This document shows, in pieces, positions 46,452-57,658 of a DNA stretch of 64,000 nucleotides. Within the stretch, counting starts at the first letter, position 1, and each line of letters begins with the position of its first letter. Both the position numbers and the translations under genes were made by a program. Source of the stretch: Leptobrachium leishanense (lineage: Eukaryota; Chordata; Amphibia; Anura; Megophryidae); the NCBI GenBank assembly GCA_009667805.1, contig CM019071.1:46759593-46823592 (forward strand). The letters are read 5' to 3'. The notes below the pieces were generated by a model. The model had not been told where the DNA came from and searched no databases. It worked only from the letters and a program-made list of their open reading frames with translations.

Positions 46452-47908
46452 TAGAGGTGTGCACGACTGAACAATTTGTTCTGTTTTAAAATAATTTTGT
46501 TTTTGGAATTTTGTTTAGTATTTCGGAGCTTATTTTGTTTCGCTTTGAATCGATTCGAAGTTGATATCGATTCGATAGCTGATATCAATTTGAATTTAGG
46601 ATCACTCAATAAAACCCCAATTGATCAAATTTTTCTGATAAAAGACAATCTAGGGTTAAATATTGAGCTGTCTGACAGATTTAGGACCAGAGGCCAATCA
46701 ACTGGGACAGGGGGCTTATGAAACAGTAAAACGAAACTGATTTGTTTCATAAAGTCGTTTGCTGACTGTAGTACTTGTATGTATTGTAAGTTAAGATCAA
46801 TTCGATAGTGGATATAGCGATTCGATAGTTGATATTTTGGATCACTAAATAAGGCTGGGGTCAGACCAGCGCACTTTTAGGTTAGGGTCAGACCAGCGCA
46901 CGTTTAGGCTAGGGTCAGACTAACGCATTTTTTGCGTTGTCTGTGAAAAAGTGCATTCGAACGAATGGACGCATTTTTTCACGGAATACGCAATAGCGGT
47001 CATACGATGCGCATTTTCGTCCGTGATGTTGTACGGATCATCAATAAAACACTTTTTGTGTCTGGACGTGATGTTAGCCGGACATTAGCAGCGTCTGACG
47101 TCTCCCAATCACACACACACACCGCTAGCGGACGCAGCGCACTCTGTACGTCCGTACTAGCGGTTTGACGTTCTCGAAAAAATGCATTCGTTTGCCACTT
47201 ACGTTGCGCAGCCGCACATTCGTGCGTCCGTTCTTCGTATGCTGCCTGGCATTGGACGTCATTTGTTGCTAGCACGGCCGTGATTTAGTGCTGCTAAACG
47301 CACGTTAATACTGCGTTAGTCTGACCTTAGCCTTAACGTGCGTTCTGGCGCACATAATTACGGCCGCACTAGCAGCAGATGACGGGCAATGACGGCCAAT
47401 ATACGATGTACGGCCGCACAAAAGTCCGGCCGTGCAACGCAAGTGGAATTTGAACGCATTTTTCTGAGAACGCTGAACCGCTAGTACTGACGTACTGAGT
47501 GCGCAGCTGCGGCATAGCGGCGTGTTTGCGTGATTAGGAGATGTCAGACGCTGCTAATGTCCAGCCAACATAACGTCCAGACGCAAAAAGAGTTTTATTG
47601 ACGATCCGTACAAAATCACGTCCAAAAATGCGCGTCGTCTGACCGTTTTTGCGCATTCCGTGAAAAAATAAGTCGATGCGTTCGGACGCACTTTTTGACG
47701 TTCGCGGGGAAAAATGCTTTCGTCTGACCCTAGCCTTAAACCCCAAATAATCATTTTTTTCTTTTTACAATGAAACAGCATAACAAATCAAATTCGTTAG
47801 ATACTGTTTTGTTTCGTTTTGAATTCAGATCAAATCGATTTGTTATTTCGGAAGTACTTCCGAAATACAAATTAACGAAATTCATTACAAAACTAATGTA
47901 CACATCTA
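46452..47908. mobile_element. hAT-like element (same family as 1321-1875) with nested Harbinger MITEs
   Basis: The ends TAGAGGTGTGCACG and inverse of TAGATGTGTACATT are flanked by an exact 8-bp duplication, gaaataac (46444-46451 and 47909-47916). Interior sequence (GGATCACT, AAAACCCCAA, CTAGGGTTAAAT) is shared with 1321-1875. About 880 bp of it are Harbinger MITE insertions. Confidence 0.88.
46853..47735. mobile_element. Harbinger MITE type A, with another type A nested in its end
   Basis: The outer element is 46853-47735 with flanks TAA and TTA. At 46907-47332 is a complete inner copy (TTA on both sides) inserted in the outer element's CACTTTTAACGTGCG terminus. Just before it, 46880-46906 is a second copy of the outer element's first 27 bp. 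Confidence 0.82.
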
Positions 47909-47916
47909 GAAATAAC

Positions 47917-48545
47917 ACCCTGGCATCTTACAGCACTACATCATAATCCCTCCCCTAGAAAATGACAGTCGTGGGTAGTAAACAGAATTACAGCCTAAAG
48001 ACATCTGATAATGGGGAAGTGTTTGCCTGACAAGGCAGATCAACAAGACTACTCAAACGTACACCAGATAATAACACATTCCTAAAATGGAAAAGACTTC
48101 ATTAACCCAGCCTGCAAACCTATCAGCAGATAGCAACAGATACACATTGAAAATAACCATAGACAATAACATTATTCAAACATAACACAGATTAGACAAA
48201 CACCCTGCACCCTATAGGCACAGGGTGATTTCAACATAGGAGAGGGCAGGGATGTTAAACTATAACTTTATACAAACAAAACAAATTTCATATTACAATT
48301 ACCATATATGGAATCCCAAATAGTCTGTCATTTCTTGCTCATATATCAAAAATGAAGTAAGATGCTGCGCCACGAGCGCTACAAAATCAGCCACACGCAA
48401 TGTAGCTTCAGGTCATGTCTGGGTATTTTTTGTTAGACAGACCAGTTTATTAGATTTCAAAGAACTCATAGCCAATCAGCATACAGATACATTTCTACGT
48501 CAGAGTTTAACCAACAGTGAGGCAAAGATTACTACATTTGATTTA
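47917..48545. other. Intron 3 sequence, no feature seen
   Basis: AT-rich, no exon, tandem repeat or element end recognised. Confidence 0.5.
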
Positions 48546-50283
48546 GGCTAGGGTCAGACTGACGCATTTTTCGCTTTGGCCGTGAAAAAGTGCGTTCGAA
48601 CGAATGGACGCATTTTTTCACGGAATACGTGATAGCGGTCATACGATGGGCATTTTCGTCCGTGATTTTGTACGGATCATCAATAAAAACCCTTTTTGCG
48701 TCTGGACGTTATGTTGGCCGGACATTAGAAGCGTCTGACGTCTCCTAATCACACACACACGCCTCTAGCGGACGCAGCGCACTCTGTACGTCAGTACTAG
48801 CGGTATCACGTTCTCGAAAAAAATGCGTTCGTTTGCCACTTGTGTTGCGCAGCCGCACTTTTGTGCAGCCGTTCTTCTATGCTGCCCAGCATTGGACGTC
48901 ATTTGCTGCTAGCACGGCCATGATTAAGGCTAGGGTCAGACGAGCGTGATTTCTACGCACTGTACGTTCGTGCACACGGACGTACGTCAGTACGGAAGAC
49001 GCAGTAGTGGCCACACAGTCCGTTTTTTTCACTGACGTATATTTTGACGGATGTAGGAGGGAAAATAAAATAAAAAGCAAAACCATTTTGTCCGTGAAAA
49101 ATGCTGGACGTATAAATGCAGTCCGTCTGACCACGTTCCATCACTCATACACAAAGCTATGCAGACGTTGCAGACGCAGCGCACTTTGTGCGGCCGTTCT
49201 AGGGGTTGTACGTTCTTGCCTGCCTTGCGTCCGTTTGCCGCGGCTGTTGTGCGTCCGCAGTTCAGTGCGAACGTACTTCATGTGTCAGGCTCCAATGGAC
49301 TTTCTTTCATGCTATCACGGACGTACTTTTAGGCTAGGGTCAGACTGAGGCAGTGCGAACGCGCGTTCTGGCGCACTTAATCACGGCCGCACTAGCAGCA
49401 GATGACGGGCAATGACGGCCAATATACGAAGTACGGTCGCACAAAAGTCCGGCTGCGCAACGCAAGTGGAAAATGAACGCATTTTTTCGAGAACGTTAAA
49501 CCACTAGTACTGACGTACAGAGTGCGCTGCGTCCGCTAGCGGCGTGTGTGAGTGATTAGGAGACATCAGACGCTGCTAATGTCCGGCCAACATAACGTCC
49601 AGATGCAAGAAGTGTTTTATTGATGATCCGTACAAAATCACGGATGAAACTGCGCATAGTATGACCGCTATTGCGTATTCCGTGAAAAAATACGTCCATT
49701 CTTCGAACGCACATTTTCACGGACAACGTGAAAAATGCGTTAGTCTGACCCTAGCCTAAGGCGCAATCACGGACGTGAACACTACACTCGTCTGACCCCA
49801 GCCTAAGGCTGGGGTCAGACCAGCGCACTTTTAACGTGCGTTCTGGCGCACTTAATTACAGCCACACTAGCGGCAAATGACGCGCAATGATGGCCAATAT
49901 ACGAAGTTCAGCAGCACAAAAGTCCGGCCGTGCAACGCAAGTGGAATTTGAACGCATTTTTTCGAATACGCAGAACTGCTAGTACTGACGTACTGAGTGC
50001 GCAGCTGCGGCATAGCGGCGTGTGTGCGTGATTAGGAGATGTCAGACGCTGCTTAATGTCCGGCCTACATAACATCCAGATGCAAAAAAGCGTTTTATTG
50101 ACGATCCGTAAAAAGTCACGCACGAAAATGCGCGTCATCTGACCGTTTTTGCGCATTCCGTGAAAAAATACGTCAATGCGTTCGGACGCAATTTTTGACG
50201 TTTGCGGGGAAAAATGCTTTTGTTTGACCCTAGCCTTAGTGCTGCTAAACGCACGCTAATACTGCGTTAGTCTGACCCTAGCC
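48546..50283. mobile_element. Cluster of four Harbinger MITEs nested in one another
   Basis: The outer type A copy runs 48546-50283 (TTA/TTA). Its right terminus is interrupted at the GATTTAGTGC site by a type B copy (48928-49803) and, directly adjacent, a type A copy (49807-50235), which share one TAA. The type B copy itself is interrupted by a type A copy (49332-49756) at its CTTTTAGGCGC site. Each copy has GGCTAGGGTCAGAC or GGCTGGGGTCAGAC ends. Confidence 0.82.
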
Positions 50284-50710
50284 TTAGAGATGATTTTTCT
50301 TTTAGCTTACAATGTCCGCACACCCTTTCCTGCACAGACAGGAAATCGGCTAAATTCCACAGGCCAACATCCTATGTAAGAAAAGACATACAGAATTTGA
50401 CACTCAAAATGGGAGGGGGGGAACTTCACAGCCCATTTTATCAGAACAGGCTTTTCAAAGAACATTTATAATCATACAGAAAATTAAAATCTAACAAGGG
50501 AAATATAAAACATGGGGCCTGCACCTCCCAAATACATTTCTATTCCCATGCACCCCAAGTCCAAAGTGACGCAAAGTGTCTGTCTGTCTGTCTGTCTCTG
50601 TCGCCCCTCAAAGCTCCTTGACTTCTTTATAAACTTGAAAAACAAGCAGTGTTTAATCCTCGTTACTTTGTATCAGATGTCCTGCTCCTTAAACCTGCTC
50701 TTTGCTGCAG
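50284..50710. other. End of intron 3 with a TGTC microsatellite
   Basis: 50578-50600 is (GTCT)n, about five copies. The rest is unique. The pyrimidine-rich CTCTTTGCTGCAG acceptor closes the intron. Confidence 0.6.
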
Positions 50711-50871
50711 GAGAACCTCTGGATGTGACCAAGTTATTAATGGACGCAGCTTCCAACATCCTTTTCTCCATCGTGTTCGGAAGCCGCTGTGAGTACAAGG
50801 ACGAGAAGTTTGTGAGGCTCCTGGGAATCGTGGAGGAAACATTCCATCTCATGAGCTCTCCATGGGGGCAG
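50711..50871 (+). CDS. CYP2-family P450, exon 4
   Basis: It encodes GEPLDVTKLLMDAASNILFS, then IVFGSRCEYKDEKF and EETFHLMSSPWGQ, the E-F helix part of CYP2 enzymes that borders the substrate pocket. It is exactly 161 nt, the CYP2 exon 4 length. Acceptor TTTGCTGCAG, donor CAG/GTAACT, phase 0. Intron 4 fills the remaining 13.1 kb; exons 5-9 are outside the window, so the catalytic core beyond helix F cannot be checked. Confidence 0.93.
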
Positions 50872-51245
50872 GTAACTGTGTTCACTTTTAATTTGCCATT
50901 AAGGAATCGTGTGTTATATCCATACGGCGGGCGGCCACCTGATTAATATATATAATATGATATAAAGTAAATGCAAATTTTCTTTCTCTGGCAGAAGCAA
51001 TATATGCTTTTACATATAAAACAAACAGTGCCACTTTACTAATTAAACTAAGGCAACAGATTCTGCTCCTTCTTTTGATTTGACGCAGAGAAGAACTGTT
51101 TCAGTTTTCTAAAATAATATTATTTTAATTTTTAGTTTGCCTCAAAACAAAAATTTGGTGTGTACCCTACAGGCTCAATAACCCAATTATTAGTAAGAGA
51201 GGATGAAAAAAAATATTTTGGTTGGATTTCAAATTTAGTAATAAA
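50872..51245. other. Start of intron 4, no feature seen
   Basis: AT-rich unique sequence. Confidence 0.5.
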
Positions 51246-51470
51246 TGGGGATGTAGCTTGACTTTTTTTTTTGTTTCTTATCATTTCGGACAGTTTTTCT
51301 TTCGTTTTGGATCATTTCGATTCAGAGATTCGGATCATTTCGGATGATTTGGTTCAGTTGGTTTTTTGCTTTGAGTTTTTCGTTTTTTATTTCTTATATA
51401 AGAATGGGAAGTAGATTACTACCAATAAAATTAAAATTTCTTTACTTAATTAATCTTTTAGGATTTTTAA

Positions 51471-51920
51471 GGCTAGGGTCAGACGAGCGTGATTTCTACG
51501 GGCTGTACGTCCGTGCAGTACGGACATCGTCAGTACGGATGACGCAGTAGTGGCCACACAGTCCGTTTTTTTCACTGAAGTTATTTTTGACAGATGTAGG
51601 AGGGAAAAATAAATTACAATGAAAAAACATTCTGTCCGTCAAAAATGCTGGACGTATAAATGCAGTCCGTCTGACCTCGCTCCATCACTCACACACCAAA
51701 GCTATGCAGACGTTGTGACGTGGCGCAACTCCGCACGTCCGTTCTAGCAGTATTACGTTCTTGCCTAACCTGCGTCCGTGGGCCGCGGCCGTTGTGCGTC
51801 CGCAGTTCAGTGCGGATGTACTTCATGTGTCAGGCTCCAATGGACTTTCTTTCATGCTATCACGGACGTACTTTTAGGCGCAATCACGGACGTGAACACT
51901 ACGCTCGTCTGACAGCAGCC
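51471..51920. mobile_element. Harbinger MITE (type B) in the left arm of G2
   Basis: The left end GGCTAGGGTCAGACGAGCG and right end CGTCTGACAGCAGCC have flanks TAA and TTA. The CTGACAGCAGCC end variant is shared, in inverse, with 55241-55685. Confidence 0.85.
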
Positions 51921-52004
51921 TTAGCCAGATTTTGGGTGAAATTTTAGGTTTCCTAACTTTTTTGGAACAAACAAGGCTTCTTAACCCATAGGTTTCAATG
52001 CAGC

Positions 52005-55000
52005 ATAAGAATCCGCACACTTCCGGGCCACGCCTTGCTTCAGTATAATTTAGCATATGAATCCACACACTGCTGGGAAGCGTCTCTCTGCAGTATAATT
52101 AATGCAGCATATGAATCCACACACTGCTGGGAAGCGTCTCTCTGCGGTATAATTAATGCAGCATATGAATCCACACACTGCTGGGAAGCGCCTCTCTGTG
52201 GTATAATTAATGTAGCATATGAATCCACACACTGCCGGGCAGCACTTCCATAGTATTAATTAATGCAGCATATGAATCCACACACTGCTGGGAAGCGCCT
52301 CTCTGCAGTATAATTAATGCAGCATATGAATCCACACACTGCTGGGAAGCGCCTCTCCTGCAGTATAATTAATGCAGCATATGAATCCACACACTGCTGG
52401 GAAGCGCCTCTCTGCGGTATAATTAATGCAGCATATTGAATCCACACACTGCTGGGAAGCGCCTCTCTGCAGTATAATTAATGCAGCATATGAATCCACA
52501 CACTGCTGGGAAGCACCTCTCTGCAGTATAATGTATGCAGCATATGAATCCACACACTGCTGGGAAGCACCTCTCTGCAGTATAATTAATGCAGCATATG
52601 AATCCACACACTGCTGGGAAGCGCCTCTCTGCAGTATAATTAATGCAGCATATGAATCCACACACTGCTGGCGAAGCACCTCTCTGCAGTATAATTAATG
52701 CAGCATATGAATCCACACACTGCTGGGAGCAACCTCTCTGCAGTATAATTAATGTAGCTATGAAATCCACAACACTGCTGGGAAGCGCCTCTGTGGTATA
52801 ATTAATGCAGCATATGAATCCGCACACTGCTGTGAAGCGCCTCTCTGCGGTATAATTAATGTAGCATATGAATCCACACAATGCTGGAAGCACCTCTCTG
52901 CAGTATAATTAATGCAGCATATGAATCCACACACTGCTGGGAAGCGCCTCTCTGCAGTATAATTAATGTAGCATATTGAAACCACACACTGCTTGGGAAA
53001 GCACCCTCTTGTGGTATAATTAATGCTAGGCATGAATACACACACTGCTGGGAAGCGCCTCTCTGCAGTATAATTAATGTAGCATATGAATCCACACACT
53101 GCTGGGAAGCACCTCTCTGCAGTATAATTAATGCAGCATATGAATCCACACACTGCTGGGAAGCGCCTCTCCAGTTATAATTAATGTAGCAATGAATCCA
53201 CACACTGCTTGGAAGCACCTCTCTGCAGTATAATTAATGCAGCATATGAATCCACACACTGCTGGGAAGCGCCTCTCTGCAGTATAATTAATGCAGCATT
53301 ATGAATCCACACACTGCTGAGAAGCGGCCTCTCTGCAGTAAAATTAATGCAGCATAAGAATCCGCACACTGCTGGGAAGCGCCTCTCTTCTGTATAATTA
53401 ATGCAGCATATTAATCCACACACTGCGGTGATGAAGCGCCTCTCTGCAGTATAATTAATGCAGCATTGAATCCACACACTGCGGGGAAGCACCTCTCTGT
53501 GTATAATTAATGCAGCATATGAATCCACACACTGCTGGGAAGCACTCTCTCTGGATATAATTAATGCAGCATATGAATCCACACTCTGCCGGAAGCACCT
53601 CTCTGCGGTATAATTAATGCAAGCATTATGAATCCACAACACTGCTGGGAAGCGCCTCTCCCGGTATAATTAATGCAGCATATGAATCCACACACTGCTG
53701 GGAAGCGCCTCTCTGCAGTATAATTAATGCAGCATATGAATCCACACACTGCTGGGAAGAGCCTCTCTGCAGTATAATTAATGCAGCATATGAATCCACA
53801 CACTGCTGGGAAGCGCCTCTCTGGCGGTATAATTAATGCAGCATATGAATCCACACACTGCTGGGAAGCGCCTCTCTGCAGTATAATTAATGCAGCATAT
53901 GAATCCACACACTGCTGGGAAGCGCCTCTCTGCAGTATAATTAATGCAGCATATGGAATCCACACACTGCTGGGAAGCGCCTCTTCTGCGGTATAATTAA
54001 TGCAGCATATGAATCCACACACTGCTGCGGAAGCACCTCTCTGCAGTATAATAATGCAGCATATGAATCCACACACTGCTGGAAGCACTCTCTGCGTATA
54101 ATTAATGTAGCATATGAATCCACACACTGCTGGGAAGCACCTCTCTGTGGTATAATTAATGTAGCATTTGAATACACACACTGCTGGGAAGCGCCTCTCT
54201 GCAGTATAATTAATGTAGCATATGAATCCACACACTGCTGGGAAGCACCTCTCTGCAGTATAATTAATGCAGCATATGAATCCACACACTGCTGGGAAGC
54301 GCCTCTCTGCAGTATAATTAATGTAGCATATGAATCCACACACTGCTGGGAAGCACCTCTCTGCAGTATAATTAATGCAGCATATGAATCCACACACTGC
54401 TGGGAAGCGCCTCTCTGCAGTATAATTAATGCAGCATATGAATCCACACACTGCTGAGAAGCGCCTCTCTGCAGTAAAATTAATGCAGCATAAGAATCCG
54501 CACACTGCTGGGAAGCGCCTCTCTGCAGTATAATTAATGCAGCATATTAATCCACACACTGCTGGGAAGCGCCTCTCTGCAGTATAATTAATGCAGCATA
54601 TGAATCCACACACTGCGGGGAAGCACCTCTCTGTGGTATAATTAATGCAGCATATGAATCCACACACTGCTGGGAAGCACCTCTCTGCAGTATAATTAAT
54701 GCAGCATATGAATCCACACTCTGCCGGGAAGCACCTCTCTGCGGTATAATTAATGCAGCATATGAATCCACACACTGCTGGGAAGCGCCTCTCTGCGGTA
54801 TAATTAATGCAGCATATGAATCCACACACTGCTGGGAAGCGCCTCTCTGCAGTATAATTAATGCAGCATATGAATCCACACACTGCTGGGAAGCGCCTTT
54901 CTGCGGTAATAATTAATGCAGCATATGAATCCACACACTGCTGGGAAGCGCCTCTCTGCAGTATAATTAATGCAGCATATGAATCCACACACTGCGGGGA

Positions 55001-55240
55001 AGCACCTCTCTGTGGTATAATTAATGCAGCATATGAATCCACACACTGCGGGGAAGCACCTCTCTGTGGTATAATTAATGCAGCATATGAATCCACACAC
55101 TGCCGGGAAGCGCCTCTCTGCAGTATAATTAATGCAGCATATGAATCCACACACTGCGGGGAAGCACCTCTCTGTGGTATAATTAATGCAGCATATGAAT
55201 CCACACACTGCTGGGAAGCACCTCTCTGCAGTATAATTTA
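52005..55240 (+). repeat. 54-bp satellite, G2 left arm, main block (about 60 units)
   Basis: Same unit and orientation as in G1. 52700-53660 is rich in small indels; 53660-55230 is more regular. A stretch with AAAATTAATGCAGCATAAGAATCCGC occurs both near 53340 and 54475, with similar neighbours, which suggests a duplicated higher-order block of about 1.1 kb. Confidence 0.93.
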
Positions 55241-55685
55241 GGCTGCTGTCAGACGAGCGTAGTGTTCACGTCCGTGATTGCGCCTAAAAGTACGTCCGTG
55301 ATAGCATGAAAGAAAGTCCATTGGAGCCTGACACATGAAGTACGTCCGCACTGAACTGCGGACGCATGACGGACGCTGCAAACGGACGCAGGTTAAGCAA
55401 GAACGTAATACTGCTAGAACGGACGTGCGGAGTGCGCCACGTCCACAACATCCGCATAGCTTTGTGTGTGAGTGATGGAGCATGGTCAGACGGCCTGCAT
55501 TTATACGTCCAGCATTTTTGACGGACAGAATGTTTTTCTTGTAATTTATTTTTCCCTCCTACATCCGTCAAAAATAACTTCAGTGAAAAATGGACTGTGT
55601 GACCACTACTGCGTCATCCGTACTGACGATGTCCGTACTGCACGGACGTACAGTCCGTAGAAATCACGCTCGTCTGACCCTAGCC
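55241..55685. mobile_element. Harbinger MITE (type B) in the satellite
   Basis: It starts GGCTGCTGTCAGACGAGCG and ends CTCGTCTGACCCTAGCC. Flanks are TTA left and TAA right; the undisturbed satellite has TAA here. Confidence 0.87.
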
Positions 55686-56338
55686 TAATGCAGCATATGA
55701 ATCCACACAATGCTGGGAAGCGCCTCTCTGCAGTATAATTAATGCAGCATATGAATCCACACACTGCTGGGAAGCGTCTCTCTGCAGTATAATTAATGTA
55801 GCATATGAATCCACACACTGCTGGGAAGCGCCTCTCTGCAGTATAATTAATGCAGCATAAGAATCCGCACACTGCTGGGAAGCGCCTCTCTGCGGTATAT
55901 TAATGCAGCATATGAATCCACACACTGCTGGGAAGCGCCTCTCTGCGTATAATTAATGCAGCATATGAATCCACACACTGCTGGGAAGCGCCTCTCTCTG
56001 TGGTATAATTAATGCAGCATATGAATCCACACACTGCTGGGAGCGCCTCTCTGCAGTATAATTAATGCAGCATATGAATCCACACACTGCTGGGAAGCGC
56101 CTCTTCTGCAGTATAATTAATGCAGCATATGAATCCGCACACTGCTGGGAAGCGCCTCTCTGCGCGGTATAATTAATGCAGCATATGAATCCACACACTG
56201 CTGGGAAGCGCCTCTCTGCAGTATAATTAATGCAGCATATGAATCCACACACTGCTGGGAAGCGCCTCTCTGCAGTATAATTAATGAAGCATATGAATCC
56301 ACACACTGCTGGGAAGCACCTCTCTGCAGTATAATTAA
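55686..56338 (+). repeat. 54-bp satellite, end of G2 left arm (about 12 units)
   Basis: It continues the left arm after the MITE and stops at a TTAA (56335-56338) where the piggyBac-like core begins. Confidence 0.93.
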
Positions 56339-56523
56339 CCACTTGGCTGCGGCCCTGCTATCTCCCGATCTGTGGCAGCTAGGGGTTCATGTTTGGTGTT
56401 TCTGGATCGGACAGAGCATGGCCTTTCCAACGATACCAAACATGACCATAAAAGTAAAAAATAAAAATATTTTTGTTTCTTTTGTTAATACAGCAATATT
56501 GTTCCCATTTCAATTATATGTGA
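56339..56523. mobile_element. Truncated piggyBac-like MITE at the centre of the inverted arrays
   Basis: It begins CCACTTGGCTGCGG after TTAA and matches parts of 14255-19066 (CTATCTCCCGATC, GTGGCAGCTAGGGGTT, CATGGCCTTTCCAA, CAATATTGTTCCCATTTCAA) with internal deletions. The right end is missing; satellite in the opposite orientation starts at about 56524. Confidence 0.75.
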
Positions 56524-57329
56524 TTTATAGGTGTTTCCCAGCAGTGTGTGGATTCATATGCTGCATTAATTATACCGCAGAGAGGTGCTTCCCAGCAGTG
56601 TGTGGATTCATATGCTGCATTAATTATACCGCAGAGAGGTGCTTCCCAGCAGTGTGTGGATTCATATGCTGCATTAATTATACCGCAGAGAGGTGCTTCC
56701 CAGCAGTGTGTGGATTCATATGCTGCATTAATTATACTGCAGAGAGGTGCTTCCCAGCAGTGTGTGGATTCATATGCTGCATTAATTATACTGCAGAGAG
56801 GTGCTTCCCAGCAGTTTGTGGATTCATATGCTGCATTAATTATACTGCAGAGAGGCGCTTCCCAGCAGTGTGTGGATTCATATGCTGCATTAATTATACT
56901 GCAGAGAGGCGCTTCCCAGCAGTGTGTGGATTCATATGCTGCATTAATATAACGCAGAGAGGTGCTTCCCAGCAGTGTTGTGGATTCATATGCTGCATTA
57001 ATTATACTGCAGAGAGGCGCTTCCCAGCAGTGTGTGGATTCCTATGCTGCATTAATTATACTGCAGAGAGGCGCTTCCCAGCAGTGTGTGGATTCATATG
57101 CTGCATTAATTATAACTGCAGGGAGGCGCTTCCCAGCAGTGTGTGGATTCTTATGCTGCATTAATTATACTGCAGAGAGGCGCTTCCCAGCAGTGTGTGG
57201 ATTCTTATGCTGCATTAATTATACTGCAGAGAGGCGCTTCCCAGCAGTGTGTGGAATCATGTGCTGCATTAATTATACTGCAGAGAGGCACTTCCCAGCA
57301 GTGTGTGGATTCATATGCTGCATTAATTA
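56524..57329 (-). repeat. 54-bp satellite, G2 right arm, first block (about 15 units)
   Basis: The unit reads as GTGTGGATTCATATGCTGCA on the + strand, the reverse of the left arm. Confidence 0.94.
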
Positions 57330-57658
57330 GGCTAGGGTCAGACTGGGGCAGTGCGAACGCGCGTGCAGGCGCACTAAATCACGGCCGTAGTAGCAGCACA
57401 TGACGGCCAATGACGGCCAATATACGCAGTACGGGCGTACAAAAGTGCGTCCACGCCACGCAACCGGCAAATGAACGCATTTTTCGTACAACGTGATACC
57501 GCTAGTACAGACGTACAGAGTGCGCTGCGGCCGCATAGCAGCGTGTGTGCGTGATTAGGAGACGTCAGACGCTGCTATTGTGCGGCCTACAAAACGTCCA
57601 AACAGCCAAAGTTTCTAGGTTTTGTTGGAGCGTACCTGCGTACCTGCGACTGTCGAAA

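Noticed and set aside
51238..51245. Exact 8-bp target duplication for G2
   Set aside because: gtaataaa against gtaatgtg at 63361-63368 matches in only five positions, so I treat the G2 borders as probable, based on the inverted arms rather than the duplication.
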